This document shows, piece after piece, positions 13,143-26,748 of a stretch of DNA of 64,000 bases. This stretch comes from Pseudomonas sp. K2I15 (GTDB taxonomy: Bacteria > Pseudomonadota > Gammaproteobacteria > Pseudomonadales > Pseudomonadaceae). The notes under the pieces were generated by a model that ran no database searches, was not told where the DNA came from, and saw nothing but the letters and a program-made list of their open reading frames with translations. The DNA is taken from assembly GCF_002204795.1 (NCBI RefSeq), contig NZ_NIXO01000001.1, forward strand, positions 62,001 to 126,000, given 5' to 3'. Positions within the stretch are counted from its first letter, which is position 1, and each line of letters begins with the position of its first letter. Both the position numbers and the translations under genes were made by a program.

Positions 13143-13553
13143 GTTCTGCCCGTTTCAGGGCATTCAATTCTCTTTTCTGAATAACGCGACCGTTGCGACG
13201 GCATTTTTGCGCCTGGGATTTGCCTCAGTGGACGCTTTTCTGTGGATTAAGCCCTGTGAATAACCGCCCCTGTGCCCAGTTGATAACAGGGCTTAAAACC
13301 TGAGTAAAAACCCCTCTGTGGATAACCACCTGTTTAATCCACAGGCTTAAACCACTTATCCAAGGGCCTCCTTGGCACCTAACCACAGACTTTTGAATCT
13401 CTGTACATAACGTAAATAAAGACCTGTAGAGATCTATCCACAGAAACAGGCCTCAGTAGAAATAAACATAAAAACAAAGATTTAATAAATTTCTCTCTTT
13501 TAATTTCTATTGTCTGTGATTCATCCACAGCTGGTTAAATTTTGTGCAAAGGG

Positions 13554-13582
13554 TTCTTTAGGAACGGCGAAGTCCCTATACT
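13554..13582 (+). promoter_or_regulatory. Likely mnmG promoter
   Basis: TATACT (13577-13582) is a good -10; the -35 at 13554-13559 (TTCTTT) is poor but at 17-base spacing. Immediately after lies an inverted repeat CGTTCGA / TCGAACG (13591-13597, 13608-13614) in the leader. Confidence 0.55.
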
Positions 13583-13655
13583 TGCCGACTCGTTCGAAAA
13601 CCTGATCTCGAACGCTCATTCCTAATTACCTACAGAAGCAGGCACGAGGTGCGTG

Positions 13656-15548
13656 GTGGATTTCCCTTCCCGTTTTGAAGTGATCGTCATCGGCGGCGGT
13701 CATGCCGGTACCGAGGCAGCACTGGCGTCTGCACGCATGGGGGCAAAAACCCTGTTGCTGACGCATAACGTGGAAACCCTCGGCGCCATGAGCTGCAACC
13801 CCGCGATTGGCGGGATTGGCAAAAGCCATCTGGTCAAGGAAATCGATGCCCTGGGCGGCGCGATGGCCATGGCTACCGATAAGGGTGGTATTCAATTTCG
13901 CGTATTGAACAGCCGCAAAGGCCCGGCGGTGCGAGCCACTCGTGCTCAAGCCGACCGGATCCTGTACAAGGCCGCTGTCCGTGAAACCCTGGAAAACCAG
14001 CCGAACCTGTGGATATTTCAACAGGCCGCCGATGACCTGATCGTCGAACAGGACCAGGTACGCGGTGTTGTGACGCAAATGGGCCTGCGTTTCTTCGCAG
14101 AATCCGTGGTGTTGACCACCGGCACGTTCCTCGGCGGACTTATCCACATCGGTATGCAGAACTATTCCGGTGGCCGTGCCGGTGATCCGCCGTCCATCGC
14201 CTTGGCTCAGCGCCTTCGCGAACTGCCACTGCGTGTCGGTCGCCTGAAAACCGGCACACCGCCGCGTATCGATGGCCGTTCGGTGGATTTCTCGGTGATG
14301 ACCGAGCAGGCTGGCGATACACCGATCCCGGTGATGTCGTTCATGGGCTCCAAGGAACAACATCCGAAACAGGTCAGTTGCTGGATTACCCACACCAACG
14401 CCCGCACCCACGAAATCATTGCCGCGAACCTCGACCGTTCGCCGATGTATTCCGGGGTAATCGAAGGTATTGGTCCGCGCTACTGCCCGTCGATTGAAGA
14501 CAAGATCCACCGCTTTGCCGACAAGGAAAGCCACCAGGTCTTCATCGAACCGGAAGGTTTGACTACCCACGAGCTGTACCCGAACGGGATTTCCACTTCC
14601 CTGCCGTTCGACGTGCAAATCCAGATCGTGCAATCGATTCGCGGTATGGAAAATGCGCACATCGTGCGGCCTGGTTACGCCATCGAGTACGACTACTTCG
14701 ACCCGCGTGACCTGAAATACAGCCTGGAAACCAAGGTTATCGGCGGTTTGTTCTTCGCTGGCCAAATCAACGGCACCACCGGTTACGAAGAAGCCGGCGC
14801 CCAGGGTTTGCTGGCCGGGGCCAACGCTGCATTGCGTGCACAGGGCAAAGACAGCTGGTGCCCACGTCGCGATGAGGCGTACATCGGGGTGTTGGTCGAC
14901 GACCTGATTACCCTTGGAACCCAGGAACCGTACCGGATGTTTACATCCCGGGCCGAATACCGCCTGATCCTGCGCGAAGACAACGCCGACCTGCGCTTGA
15001 CCGAAAAAGGTCGCGAGCTGGGCCTGGTCGACGACGCTCGTTGGGCTGCCTTCTGCAAAAAACGCGAAAGCATCGATCTGGAAGAGCAACGCCTGAAAAG
15101 TACCTGGGTTCGCCCGGGCACCGAGCAAGGCGATGCGATTGCCGAAAAATTCGGCACGCCGCTGACTCACGAATACAACTTGCTGAATCTGCTGTCCCGT
15201 CCGGAAATCGACTACGCTGGTCTGATCTCGGTAACCGGCGGCGGCGCAGAAGATCCACAGGTCGCCGAGCAGGTCGAAATCAAGACCAAGTACGCCGGTT
15301 ACATCGACCGCCAGCAGGATGAGATCGCTCGTCTGCGGGCCAGCGAAGACACCAAGCTGCCTGTGGATATCGATTACACAAACATTTCCGGTCTGTCGAA
15401 AGAGATTCAAGGCAAGCTGGGGATAACTCGGCCAGAGACCCTGGGCCAGGCGTCCCGAATCCCGGGCGTCACGCCGGCAGCCATTTCGCTGTTGATGATT
15501 CATTTGAAAAAACGCGGCGCGGGCCGTCAGTTGGAGCAAAGCGCTTGA
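13656..15548 (+). CDS. mnmG: tRNA modification enzyme MnmG (GidA)
   Basis: A 630-residue FAD enzyme, partner of MnmE for U34 modification. [18 protein letters not shown] near the N-terminus is the Rossmann FAD motif; [14 protein letters not shown] and the later [20 protein letters not shown] are family signatures. Two consecutive GTG codons (13653, 13656) could start it; I choose the second because GAGG lies at better spacing and it gives the usual MDFPSRF start. The stop overlaps the rsmG start. A perfect DnaA box lies at 14140-14148. Confidence 0.98.
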   Translation: MDFPSRFEVIVIGGGHAGTEAALASARMGAKTLLLTHNVETLGAMSCNPAIGGIGKSHLVKEIDALGGAMAMATDKGGIQFRVLNSRKGPAVRATRAQADRILYKAAVRETLENQPNLWIFQQAADDLIVEQDQVRGVVTQMGLRFFAESVVLTTGTFLGGLIHIGMQNYSGGRAGDPPSIALAQRLRELPLRVGRLKTGTPPRIDGRSVDFSVMTEQAGDTPIPVMSFMGSKEQHPKQVSCWITHTNARTHEIIAANLDRSPMYSGVIEGIGPRYCPSIEDKIHRFADKESHQVFIEPEGLTTHELYPNGISTSLPFDVQIQIVQSIRGMENAHIVRPGYAIEYDYFDPRDLKYSLETKVIGGLFFAGQINGTTGYEEAGAQGLLAGANAALRAQGKDSWCPRRDEAYIGVLVDDLITLGTQEPYRMFTSRAEYRLILREDNADLRLTEKGRELGLVDDARWAAFCKKRESIDLEEQRLKSTWVRPGTEQGDAIAEKFGTPLTHEYNLLNLLSRPEIDYAGLISVTGGGAEDPQVAEQVEIKTKYAGYIDRQQDEIARLRASEDTKLPVDIDYTNISGLSKEIQGKLGITRPETLGQASRIPGVTPAAISLLMIHLKKRGAGRQLEQSA

Positions 15549-16189
15549 GTTCGTTGGTCACCTCGCAACACTCCGAAGAGTTATCCACAGGTGCTCGCCA
15601 GCTTGGCGTCAACCTGACCGAAGCCCAGCACGAGCTAATGCTGGGTTATCTGGCCCTGTTGATCAAATGGAACAAGGCTTACAACCTCACTGCGGTGCGT
15701 GATCCGGACGAAATGGTCTCTCGCCATTTGCTCGACAGCCTCAGCGTGATGCCGTTTATCGAAAACGGCCGCTGGCTCGACGTTGGCAGCGGCGGCGGTA
15801 TGCCCGGCATACCGTTGGCGATCCTGTTTCCCGAGTCGCAAGTGACGTGCCTGGACAGCAACGGCAAGAAAACCCGCTTCCTGACCCAGGTCAAACTCGA
15901 ACTCAAGCTGGATAACCTGCAAGTTATCCACAGTCGTGTCGAAGCCTTCACGCCGCAGCAGCCTTTCAACGGAATTGTTTCCCGGGCGTTCAGCAGCATG
16001 GAGAACTTCAGCAACTGGACCCGCCACCTCGGCGACCGCGATACCCGTTGGCTGGCAATGAAGGGCGTTCATCCAAGCGACGAGCTGTTAGCATTGCCGG
16101 CAGACTTCCACCTCGATAGCGAACACGCCTTGGCCGTACCCGGTTGCCAAGGCCAACGCCATCTGCTGATACTGCGCCGCACGGCATGA
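15545..16189 (+). CDS. rsmG: 16S rRNA (guanine527-N7)-methyltransferase
   Basis: A 214-residue SAM methyltransferase (GidB) that methylates G527 of 16S rRNA. The SAM-binding loop is [20 protein letters not shown], followed by [11 protein letters not shown]. The start is a TTG whose second base begins the mnmG stop (TTGA), so translation is coupled. Two perfect DnaA boxes lie inside (15581-15589, 15924-15932). Confidence 0.97.
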   Translation: MSSLVTSQHSEELSTGARQLGVNLTEAQHELMLGYLALLIKWNKAYNLTAVRDPDEMVSRHLLDSLSVMPFIENGRWLDVGSGGGMPGIPLAILFPESQVTCLDSNGKKTRFLTQVKLELKLDNLQVIHSRVEAFTPQQPFNGIVSRAFSSMENFSNWTRHLGDRDTRWLAMKGVHPSDELLALPADFHLDSEHALAVPGCQGQRHLLILRRTA

Positions 16190-16207
16190 TTGGGAACACA
16201 AGCAAGA

Positions 16208-17005
16208 ATGGCTAAGGTATTCGCGATAGCGAACCAGAAAGGTGGCGTGGGCAAAACCACCACCTGCATCAACCTCGCAGCATCCCTTGTCGCTACCAAG
16301 CGTCGGGTGCTGTTGATCGATCTCGATCCACAGGGCAACGCCACCATGGGTAGCGGTGTGGATAAACACGGCCTGGAAAACTCGGTCTACGACTTGCTGA
16401 TTGGCGAGTGCGACCTGGCCCAGGCCATGCACTTCTCCGAGCACGGCGGTTATCAACTGCTGCCGGCCAACCGCGATTTGACTGCGGCGGAAGTGGTGCT
16501 GCTGGAAATGCAGATGAAAGAAAGCCGTCTGCGCAGCGCCTTGGCGCCGATCCGCGAGAATTACGACTACATTTTGATCGACTGCCCACCGTCGCTGTCG
16601 ATGCTGACGTTGAACGCACTGGTCGCAGCCGACGGGGTGATTATCCCCATGCAGTGCGAGTACTTCGCGCTCGAAGGGTTGAGCGACCTTGTGGATAACA
16701 TCAAGCGTATTGCCGAGCTGCTCAACCCGAACCTGCAAATCGAAGGCCTGCTGCGGACCATGTATGACCCGCGCCTGAGCCTGATGAACGATGTGTCGGC
16801 GCAGCTCAAGGAACACTTCGGCGATCAGTTGTACGACACCGTGATTCCACGCAACATCCGCCTGGCAGAAGCGCCAAGCTATGGCATGCCCGCGCTGGCG
16901 TATGACAAGTCATCCCGCGGCGCCATTGCCTACCTGGCACTGGCTGGCGAGATGGTTCGCCGTCAACGCCGCAATTCTCGCACCGCTGCAGCCCAGCCAA
17001 CTTAA
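16208..17005 (+). CDS. parA: Chromosome partitioning ATPase ParA (Soj)
   Basis: A 265-residue Walker-type ATPase that positions parS-ParB complexes. The deviant Walker A is KGGVGKTT at residues 11-18; LIDLDPQGNAT and DYILIDCPPSLSMLTLNAL are the other nucleotide motifs. The ATG at 16208 gives the standard MAKVFAIANQ start; an upstream in-frame TTG at 16190 is unlikely. It sits in the mnmG-rsmG-parA-parB run. Two perfect DnaA boxes are inside (16357-16365, 16690-16698), notable since Soj is known to act on DnaA in Bacillus. Confidence 0.98.
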   Translation: MAKVFAIANQKGGVGKTTTCINLAASLVATKRRVLLIDLDPQGNATMGSGVDKHGLENSVYDLLIGECDLAQAMHFSEHGGYQLLPANRDLTAAEVVLLEMQMKESRLRSALAPIRENYDYILIDCPPSLSMLTLNALVAADGVIIPMQCEYFALEGLSDLVDNIKRIAELLNPNLQIEGLLRTMYDPRLSLMNDVSAQLKEHFGDQLYDTVIPRNIRLAEAPSYGMPALAYDKSSRGAIAYLALAGEMVRRQRRNSRTAAAQPT

Positions 17006-17014
17006 GGAATCCCC

Positions 17015-17887
17015 ATGGCCGTCAAGAAACGAGGTCTCGGACGTGGACTGGATGCACTGTTGAGTGGTCCGACTGTCACGACCCTTGAAGAGCAAGCGGT
17101 GCAGGCCGACGAGCGTGAGCTGCAGCACCTGCCGCTGGACCTGATCCAGCGCGGCAAATACCAGCCCCGCCGGGACATGGACCCGCAGGCGCTGGAAGAA
17201 TTGGCGAACTCGATCAAGGCCCAGGGTGTGATGCAGCCGATCGTGGTACGCCCGATTGGTGCTGGCCGCTTTGAAATCATCGCCGGCGAACGCCGCTGGC
17301 GCGCCAGCCAACAGGCTGGCAAGGAAACCATCCCGGCGATGGTGCGCGATGTGCCTGATGAAACCGCCATCGCCATGGCGTTGATCGAGAACATCCAGCG
17401 TGAAGACCTCAATCCGATCGAGGAAGCGATCGCCCTGCAGCGTTTGCAGCAGGAATTCAAACTGACTCAGCAGGAAGTTGCGGACGCGGTGGGCAAGTCC
17501 CGCGTGACCGTGTCCAACCTGCTGCGCCTGATTGCACTGCCGGAAGTCATCAAAACCATGCTTTCCCATGGTGACCTGGAAATGGGTCATGCCCGTGCTT
17601 TGCTCGGTTTGCCGGAAAATCAACAGGTTGAGGGGGCGCGACACGTTGTCGCACGAGGCCTCACCGTTCGTCAGACCGAGGCCCTGGTTCGCCAGTGGCT
17701 CAGTGGCAAACCTGCACCGGTCGAAACTGCCAAACCTGATCCGGATATTGCACGCCTGGAGCAGCGCCTGGCCGAACGCCTAGGCTCTGCGGTGCAAATT
17801 CGCCATGGCAAGAAAGGCAAAGGGCAATTGGTCATCGGATATAACTCACTGGATGAGCTTCAGGGCGTCCTTGCCCACATCCGCTGA
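17015..17887 (+). CDS. parB: Chromosome partitioning protein ParB (Spo0J)
   Basis: A 290-residue CTP-dependent DNA clamp that loads at parS. N-terminal KKRGLGRGLDALL is the ParA-interacting tip; GERRWRAS at 91-98 and ENIQRED at 125-131 form the CTP/ParB-box motifs; the helix-turn-helix (about 150-171, TQQEVADAVGKSRVTVSNLL) recognises parS; the C-terminal about 50 residues dimerise. Four parS sites are present in this window (2277, 4837, 5467, 63933). It is 9 bases downstream of parA. Confidence 0.98.
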   Translation: MAVKKRGLGRGLDALLSGPTVTTLEEQAVQADERELQHLPLDLIQRGKYQPRRDMDPQALEELANSIKAQGVMQPIVVRPIGAGRFEIIAGERRWRASQQAGKETIPAMVRDVPDETAIAMALIENIQREDLNPIEEAIALQRLQQEFKLTQQEVADAVGKSRVTVSNLLRLIALPEVIKTMLSHGDLEMGHARALLGLPENQQVEGARHVVARGLTVRQTEALVRQWLSGKPAPVETAKPDPDIARLEQRLAERLGSAVQIRHGKKGKGQLVIGYNSLDELQGVLAHIR

Positions 17888-17932
17888 AACAATTGCTTGT
17901 GTAGCGCGCAGTCGGAAATCACTACCCGGCAG

Positions 17933-17961
17933 TTGAATAGGGGCAGAACCGCCCCTATACT
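17933..17961 (+). promoter_or_regulatory. ATP synthase operon promoter with palindromic spacer
   Basis: TTGAAT (17933-17938) and TATACT (17956-17961) are 17 bases apart. The spacer is almost filled by a perfect 8-base inverted repeat ATAGGGGC / GCCCCTAT (17937-17944, 17951-17958) with loop AGAACC. It could be an operator or serve as the parB terminator hairpin. Confidence 0.75.
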
Positions 17962-18035
17962 CTGCGCGCATTTTGTCGGCACAAATTATGCCAAGTTATT
18001 GATTTCCGGCAGCCGACCATTGAGGAGCAAGAGTG

Positions 18036-19329
<1,294 letters not shown>

Positions 19330-19353
19330 GACCAGTCTCGACTAGTCTGATGT

Positions 19354-19391
19354 CCCTCCCGGTCAAACGGGAGGGTAGCCCTGAAGGGCTA
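19354..19391 (+). other. Tandem intercistronic hairpins between atpB and atpE
   Basis: First stem CCCTCCCG / CGGGAGGG (19354-19361, 19368-19375), then directly TAGCCC TGAA GGGCTA (19376-19391). There is no T-run. Such structures may protect or separate the mRNA for the highly expressed c subunit; that role is inference. Confidence 0.7.
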
Positions 19392-19447
19392 TGAAACGAT
19401 TTGTTTTACCGCTTTAAAATCTAAAAAACCTAAACCATACGACGTAA

Positions 19448-19720
<273 letters not shown>

Positions 19721-19776
19721 TCACTCGTTTTTTCGAGTGATTGGTGTGTTGTGCAACGAACGAGCGAGGTATTGGC

Positions 19777-20247
19777 GTGAACATTAATGCAACCATTATT
19801 GGTCAGTCCTTAGCGTTCTTGATTTTTGTAGTTTTCTGCATGAAGTTCGTATGGCCTCCGGTCATCGCGGCTTTGCACGAACGTCAGAAGAAGATCGCAG
19901 ACGGACTGGACGCTGCCGCACGAGCAGCTCGCGACCTGGAGTTGGCCCAAGATAAAGCGGGTCAACAACTGCGCGAAGCGAAAGCTCAGGCAGCTGAAAT
20001 CATTGAGCAAGCCAAGAAACGCGGTAACCAGATCGTTGAAGAGGCTGTTGAAAAAGCCCGTATCGACGCTGACCGTGTGAAGGTTCAGGCTCAAGCCGAG
20101 ATCGAGCAGGAACTGAACGGTGTCAAAGATGCGCTGCGTGCCCAACTGGGTGCTCTGGCCGTCGGCGGTGCTGAGAAGATCCTGGGTGCCACAATCGATC
20201 AAAACGCGCACGCGGAGCTGGTTAACAAACTGGCTGCTGAAATTTAA
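19777..20247 (+). CDS. atpF: ATP synthase F0 subunit b
   Basis: A 156-residue peripheral-stalk subunit: one N-terminal TM helix (about 5-25) followed by a long charged helix (about 30-140) for dimerisation. I start it at GTG 19777 ([14 protein letters not shown]), preceded by GCGAGG; longer in-frame starts add 12 residues without family support and a poorer ribosome site. Confidence 0.95.
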   Translation: MNINATIIGQSLAFLIFVVFCMKFVWPPVIAALHERQKKIADGLDAAARAARDLELAQDKAGQQLREAKAQAAEIIEQAKKRGNQIVEEAVEKARIDADRVKVQAQAEIEQELNGVKDALRAQLGALAVGGAEKILGATIDQNAHAELVNKLAAEI

Positions 20248-20259
20248 GCGAGGGCGATC

Positions 20260-20796
20260 ATGGCAGAATTGACCACGTTGGCCCGACCTTACGCTAAGGC
20301 AGCCTTCGAGCACGCCCAGGCCCACCAGCAGCTGGCCTCTTGGTCAGCCATGCTCGGCCTGGCTGCAGCAGTGTCGCAAGACGACACGATGCAGCGCGTG
20401 CTCAAGGCCCCGCGACTGACGAGCGCAGACAAGGCCGCCACGTTTATTGACGTGTGCGGCGACAAGTTTGATGTAAAAGTGCAGAACTTCATCCACGTCG
20501 TTGCCGAAAACGACCGTCTCCCGCTTCTGCCGGAGATCGCCGCTCTGTTTGACCTGTACAAGGCCGAACAAGAGAAATCGGTAGATGTTGAAGTGACCAG
20601 TGCTTTTGCATTGAACCAAGAACAGCAAGACAAACTCGCCAAGGTTCTCAGTGCACGACTCGACCGGGAAGTGCGCCTGCAAGTTGCGGAGGATGCCACC
20701 CTGATTGGTGGTGTCATCATTCGCGCCGGCGACCTGGTTATCGATGGCTCGATTCGCGGCAAACTCGCGAATCTTGCCGAAGCATTGAAATCTTGA
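20260..20796 (+). CDS. atpH: ATP synthase F1 subunit delta
   Basis: A 178-residue subunit linking the b dimer to the top of F1. The N-terminus reads [18 protein letters not shown] and the C-terminal part has the signature [22 protein letters not shown]. Twelve bases after atpF and 21 before atpA. Confidence 0.97.
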   Translation: MAELTTLARPYAKAAFEHAQAHQQLASWSAMLGLAAAVSQDDTMQRVLKAPRLTSADKAATFIDVCGDKFDVKVQNFIHVVAENDRLPLLPEIAALFDLYKAEQEKSVDVEVTSAFALNQEQQDKLAKVLSARLDREVRLQVAEDATLIGGVIIRAGDLVIDGSIRGKLANLAEALKS

Positions 20797-20817
20797 GTTT
20801 GAAGGGGCAGCAGAGCA

Positions 20818-22362
20818 ATGCAGCAACTCAATCCTTCCGAAATAAGTGAAATTATCAAGGGCCGCATCGACAAGCTCGATGTGACCTCCCAAGCCCGTAA
20901 CGAAGGCACTGTCGTCAGCGTATCTGACGGCATCGTGCGGATTCACGGTCTGGCCGACGTAATGTACGGCGAGATGATCGAGTTTCCGGGCGGCGTCTAC
21001 GGTATGGCTCTCAACCTGGAGCAAGACTCTGTAGGTGCCGTTGTATTGGGCTCCTACCAGACTCTGGCTGAAGGCATGAGCGCCAAGTGCACAGGCCGCA
21101 TCCTGGAAGTTCCGGTTGGTAAGGAACTGCTGGGTCGCGTTGTCGACGCACTGGGTAACCCAGTTGACGGCAAAGGTCCGCTGAACAACACCGAGACCGA
21201 TGCGGTCGAGAAAGTTGCTCCAGGCGTGATCTGGCGTAAGTCGGTAGACCAGCCTGTACAGACTGGCTACAAGGCTGTCGATGCCATGATTCCTGTCGGC
21301 CGTGGCCAGCGTGAGCTGATCATCGGTGACCGTCAGATCGGTAAAACCGCTCTGGCGATCGACGCGATCATCAACCAGAAAGACAGCGGGATTTTCTGCG
21401 TCTACGTAGCAATCGGTCAGAAACAATCGACCATCGCCAACGTGGTTCGCAAGCTGGAAGAAAACGGCGCCCTGGCTAACACCATCGTCGTGGCCGCCAG
21501 TGCTTCGGAATCCGCTGCACTTCAGTTCCTGGCACCGTACTCCGGTTGCACCATGGGCGAATACTTCCGCGACCGCGGTGAAGACGCGCTGATCGTTTAT
21601 GACGATCTGTCCAAGCAAGCAGTGGCTTACCGCCAGATTTCCCTGCTGCTGCGCCGTCCACCAGGCCGTGAAGCTTACCCAGGCGACGTGTTCTATCTCC
21701 ACTCCCGTCTGCTGGAGCGCGCATCCCGCGTTTCGGAAGAATACGTAGAGAAGTTCACCAACGGCGCAGTGACCGGCAAAACCGGTTCCCTGACCGCACT
21801 GCCGATCATCGAAACCCAGGCTGGCGACGTTTCCGCGTTCGTTCCGACCAACGTGATTTCCATCACCGACGGTCAGATCTTCCTGGAATCGGCCATGTTC
21901 AACTCCGGGATCCGTCCTGCAGTGAACGCCGGTGTTTCGGTATCCCGTGTGGGTGGTGCCGCTCAGACCAAGATCATCAAGAAGCTCTCCGGTGGTATCC
22001 GTACCGCTCTGGCTCAGTACCGTGAACTGGCGGCATTCGCCCAGTTCGCTTCTGACCTGGACGAAGCGACCCGTAAGCAACTTGAACATGGTCAGCGCGT
22101 TACCGAGCTGATGAAGCAGAAGCAATACGCACCAATGTCGATCGCTGACATGGCGCTGTCGCTGTATGCCGCTGAGCGTGGGTTCCTGACCGACGTTGAA
22201 ATCACCAAGGTCGGCAGCTTTGAACAAGCGCTGATTGCTTACTTCAACCGCGATCACGCCGAATTGATGGCGAAGATCAACGTGAAGGGTGACTTCAATG
22301 ACGACATCGACGCTGGCATCAAAGCCGGTATCGAGAAGTTCAAGGCCACCCAAACCTGGTAA
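20818..22362 (+). CDS. atpA: ATP synthase F1 subunit alpha
   Basis: A 514-residue non-catalytic nucleotide-binding subunit. Walker A is [11 protein letters not shown]; the arginine finger region is in the conserved [17 protein letters not shown]. Full length. Sits between atpH and atpG in standard order. Confidence 0.99.
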   Translation: MQQLNPSEISEIIKGRIDKLDVTSQARNEGTVVSVSDGIVRIHGLADVMYGEMIEFPGGVYGMALNLEQDSVGAVVLGSYQTLAEGMSAKCTGRILEVPVGKELLGRVVDALGNPVDGKGPLNNTETDAVEKVAPGVIWRKSVDQPVQTGYKAVDAMIPVGRGQRELIIGDRQIGKTALAIDAIINQKDSGIFCVYVAIGQKQSTIANVVRKLEENGALANTIVVAASASESAALQFLAPYSGCTMGEYFRDRGEDALIVYDDLSKQAVAYRQISLLLRRPPGREAYPGDVFYLHSRLLERASRVSEEYVEKFTNGAVTGKTGSLTALPIIETQAGDVSAFVPTNVISITDGQIFLESAMFNSGIRPAVNAGVSVSRVGGAAQTKIIKKLSGGIRTALAQYRELAAFAQFASDLDEATRKQLEHGQRVTELMKQKQYAPMSIADMALSLYAAERGFLTDVEITKVGSFEQALIAYFNRDHAELMAKINVKGDFNDDIDAGIKAGIEKFKATQTW

Positions 22363-22412
22363 GCCGCAGCGGGGGCCGCGAGGCTCCCGCTTGCTAACCT
22401 GATAGGTGTTAC

Positions 22413-23273
22413 ATGGCAGGCGCAAAAGAGATTCGCAGTAAGATTGCGAGCATCAAAAGCACGCAAAAGATCACCAGCGCCATGGAAAAAGTGGCGGTCA
22501 GCAAAATGCGCAAGGCACAAATGCGCATGGCAGCTAGCCGTCCCTACGCGGAGCGTATCCGCCAGGTTATTGGTCATCTGGCCAACGCCAACCCGGAATA
22601 TCGCCACCCGTTCATGCTCGACCGTGAAGTTAAGCGCGTCGGTTATGTCGTGGTGAGCAGTGACCGTGGTTTGTGCGGTGGTTTGAATACCAACCTGTTC
22701 AAGGCCCTGGTCAAGGACATGGCGGTAAACCGTGAAAACGGCGTCGAGATCGATCTGTGTGTGGTCGGTAGCAAGGGTGCGGCCTTTTTCCGCAACTTCG
22801 GCGGTAACGTCGTTGCAGCTATCAGCCACCTGGGTGAAGAACCGTCGATCAATGATTTGATCGGCAGCGTCAAAGTGATGCTGGATGCATACCTGGAAGG
22901 CCGGATTGACCGCCTGTCCGTGGTATCCAACAAGTTCATCAACACCATGACGCAGCAGCCTACCGTGGAGCAGTTGATTCCATTGGTGGCCACCCCGGAA
23001 CAAGAACTCAAGCACCACTGGGACTACCTCTACGAACCAGACGCCAAAGAGCTGCTTGACGGCTTGATGGTGCGCTACGTGGAGTCGCAGGTGTACCAGG
23101 CGGTGGTCGAGAACAACGCGGCCGAACAAGCTGCGCGGATGATCGCGATGAAGAACGCTACCGACAACGCCGGTGATTTGATCAGCGATTTGCAGCTGAT
23201 CTACAACAAGGCGCGTCAGGCTGCGATCACCCAAGAGATCTCGGAAATCGTCGGCGGCGCTGCCGCGGTTTAA
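22413..23273 (+). CDS. atpG: ATP synthase F1 subunit gamma
   Basis: A 286-residue central rotor shaft. The N-terminus [26 protein letters not shown] and the C-terminal coiled-coil helix ending [19 protein letters not shown] are diagnostic of the subunit. It lies 50 bases after atpA and 27 before atpD. Confidence 0.98.
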   Translation: MAGAKEIRSKIASIKSTQKITSAMEKVAVSKMRKAQMRMAASRPYAERIRQVIGHLANANPEYRHPFMLDREVKRVGYVVVSSDRGLCGGLNTNLFKALVKDMAVNRENGVEIDLCVVGSKGAAFFRNFGGNVVAAISHLGEEPSINDLIGSVKVMLDAYLEGRIDRLSVVSNKFINTMTQQPTVEQLIPLVATPEQELKHHWDYLYEPDAKELLDGLMVRYVESQVYQAVVENNAAEQAARMIAMKNATDNAGDLISDLQLIYNKARQAAITQEISEIVGGAAAV

Positions 23274-24680
<1,407 letters not shown>

Positions 24681-24724
24681 TTCCGGCGCCCGGTAACGGG
24701 CGCTAATCAGGTTGAGGCAAGCAG

Positions 24725-25150
24725 ATGGCTATGACATTCCATTGCGATATCGTCAGCGCGGAAGGGGAAATCTTCTCCGGTCAGATCGAGAGTGTGATTG
24801 CACACGGCGAACTGGGCGACCTGGGTATTAACTTTGGCCACGCGCCATTGATTACATCCTTGAAGCCTGGTCCGATCACTCTGACCAAGCTGGGCGGGGA
24901 AAAGGAGGTGTTTTACATCTCCGGTGGTTTCCTCGAGGTTCAGCCGAACATGGTCAAGGTACTTGCCGACACCGTGCAACGTGCTGCCGACCTGGATGAA
25001 GCCGCAGCTTCGGAAGCCGTCAAGGCTGCCGAGAAGGCCCTGAACGAAAAAGGCGCAGATTTCGACTACGGTTCTGCTGCTGCACGTCTGGCCGAGGCCG
25101 CAGCTCAGCTGCGCACCGTCCAGCAGATCCGCAAGAAGTTTGGCGGTTAA
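24725..25150 (+). CDS. atpC: ATP synthase F1 subunit epsilon
   Basis: A 141-residue subunit that couples the rotor to the c-ring and can inhibit hydrolysis. The beta-sandwich start [19 protein letters not shown] and the [12 protein letters not shown] segment identify it; a two-helix C-terminal region follows. Last gene of the operon, followed by a strong terminator. Confidence 0.98.
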   Translation: MAMTFHCDIVSAEGEIFSGQIESVIAHGELGDLGINFGHAPLITSLKPGPITLTKLGGEKEVFYISGGFLEVQPNMVKVLADTVQRAADLDEAAASEAVKAAEKALNEKGADFDYGSAAARLAEAAAQLRTVQQIRKKFGG

Positions 25151-25177
25151 GCCGACAAGCCTCATGTGTGATTGATT

Positions 25178-25215
25178 AAAAAGGGTAGCCTCGGCTACCC
25201 TTTTTCTTTTTTTGC
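25178..25215 (+). terminator. Terminator of the atp operon
   Basis: Stem GGGTAGC CTCG GCTACCC flanked by A-run and followed by a long T-rich tract, 30 bases after atpC. Confidence 0.95.
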
Positions 25216-25265
25216 AAAACACTTCTTTGGTCTGAAGTCTGACCGCCCAGGATTGGTAGCCATTC

Positions 25266-26633
25266 ATGTCTCTTGAAATCGTAATTCTTGCCGCAGGCCA
25301 GGGCACCCGCATGCGTTCGGCCCTGCCCAAGGTGCTGCACCCGGTTGCCGGCAACTCGATGCTTGGCCATGTTATCCACAGCGCCCGGCAACTTGATCCA
25401 CAGCGCATTCATGTGGTGATTGGCCACGGTGCCGATGTGGTGCGCGAGCGCCTTGCGGCGGACGACTTGAATTTCGTATTGCAGGACAAGCAATTGGGTA
25501 CCGGCCATGCCACCGCGCAAGCCGTGCCGTTCATCAAGGCCGACACCGTGCTGATCCTCTACGGTGACGTGCCGCTGATCGAAGTGGAAACCTTGCAGCG
25601 CCTGCTCAAGCACGTAGTGCCAGGCCAGATGGGCCTGCTCACTGTCGAGTTGGACGACCCGACCGGCTACGGCCGTATCGTGCGCAACGCTGACGGCAAG
25701 GTCGCGGCCATCGTCGAGCATAAAGACGCCAGCGAAGCCCAGCGCGCCATCACCGAAGGCAACACCGGCATTCTCGCTGTGCCGGCCGATCGTCTGGCTG
25801 ACTGGATGAGCCGCCTGTCCAACAACAACGTCCAGGGCGAGTACTACCTGACCGACGTCATCGAGATGGCCGTCAGTGATGGCCTGGTGGTCGCCACCGA
25901 ACAGCCCCACGACCCGATGGAAGTGCAGGGCGCCAACGACCGCAAGCAACTGGCGGAGCTGGAACGCCACTACCAACTGCGTGAAGGCCGCCGCCTGATG
26001 GCGCTGGGCGTGACGCTGCGTGATCCGGCCCGTTTCGATGTACGGGGTGATATCACCGTGGGCCGCGACGTGCTGATCGATATCAACGTGATCCTCGAAG
26101 GCCGTGTGGTCATTGAGGACGACGTGGTGATCGGCCCGAATTGCGTGATCAAGGACAGCACCCTGCGCAAAGGCGTGGTGATCAAGGCCAACAGCCATAT
26201 TGACGGCGCGGTGATGGGCGAGGGCAGTGATGCCGGCCCGTTCGCGCGTTTGCGTCCAGGCAGCGTGCTGGGGGCCAGGGCCCATGTGGGTAACTTTGTA
26301 GAACTGAAAAACGCACAGATGGGCGATGACGCCAAGGCAGGGCACCTGGCCTACCTCGGTGATGCAGTGATTGGTGCGCGCAGCAATATCGGCGCCGGCG
26401 CCATCACGTGCAATTACGATGGCGCCAACAAGTACCAGACGACCATTGGTGAAGACGTATTTATCGGCTCCAACAACTCGTTGATCGCACCCGTCACCAT
26501 TGGTGATGGTTCAAACACGGCGGCGGGCTCAACCATCAACCAGGATGTGGATAAGTCCCAACTGGCTGTAGCACGAGCCCGCCAACGCAACATCGACGGT
26601 TGGAAGCGCCCGGTCAAAATCAAAAAGACCTGA
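25266..26633 (+). CDS. glmU: Bifunctional UDP-GlcNAc pyrophosphorylase / GlcN-1-P acetyltransferase
   Basis: A 455-residue enzyme making UDP-N-acetylglucosamine for peptidoglycan and LPS. The N-terminal uridyltransferase domain starts with [12 protein letters not shown] and has the EHKDAS segment; the C-terminal half is a left-handed beta-helix of hexapeptide repeats with the acetyltransferase [20 protein letters not shown] region. Two perfect DnaA boxes are inside (25372, 26546) and a third overlaps the stop (26635). Confidence 0.98.
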   Translation: MSLEIVILAAGQGTRMRSALPKVLHPVAGNSMLGHVIHSARQLDPQRIHVVIGHGADVVRERLAADDLNFVLQDKQLGTGHATAQAVPFIKADTVLILYGDVPLIEVETLQRLLKHVVPGQMGLLTVELDDPTGYGRIVRNADGKVAAIVEHKDASEAQRAITEGNTGILAVPADRLADWMSRLSNNNVQGEYYLTDVIEMAVSDGLVVATEQPHDPMEVQGANDRKQLAELERHYQLREGRRLMALGVTLRDPARFDVRGDITVGRDVLIDINVILEGRVVIEDDVVIGPNCVIKDSTLRKGVVIKANSHIDGAVMGEGSDAGPFARLRPGSVLGARAHVGNFVELKNAQMGDDAKAGHLAYLGDAVIGARSNIGAGAITCNYDGANKYQTTIGEDVFIGSNNSLIAPVTIGDGSNTAAGSTINQDVDKSQLAVARARQRNIDGWKRPVKIKKT

Positions 26634-26651
26634 GTTATCCACAACCTCATT

Positions 26652-26693
26652 AAACCTGTTGGTGTCAGCAATCCAGCCCCAACAGGTTTTTTT
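26652..26693 (+). terminator. Terminator after glmU
   Basis: Stem AACCTGTTGG / CCAACAGGTT (26653-26662, 26679-26688) followed by seven T. Confidence 0.9.
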
Positions 26694-26748
26694 ACGGCCC
26701 CCGCTTGACGATCCTAAGCCAATAGGTTTTGATTGCCTTCGTTATCTT

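Larger units (their letters stand above)
13103..13655. other. Second origin-like spacer between mnmE and mnmG
   Basis: This 553-base spacer has one perfect DnaA box (13317-13325, TGTGGATAA) and one-mismatch boxes at 13241 (TGTGGATTA), 13255 (TGTGAATAA), 13335 (TAATCCACA), 13434 (CTATCCACA) and 13521 (TCATCCACA). An AT-rich stretch follows at about 13455-13515. The layout copies the dnaA-side origin: TGT-box, 62 bases, TGTGGATAA, 85 bases, TGTACAT, 33 bases, TATCCACA, with these start-to-start intervals identical in both. From memory, an origin-like fragment near gidA (mnmG) has been discussed for pseudomonads. Whether it fires here is unknown. Confidence 0.75.
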
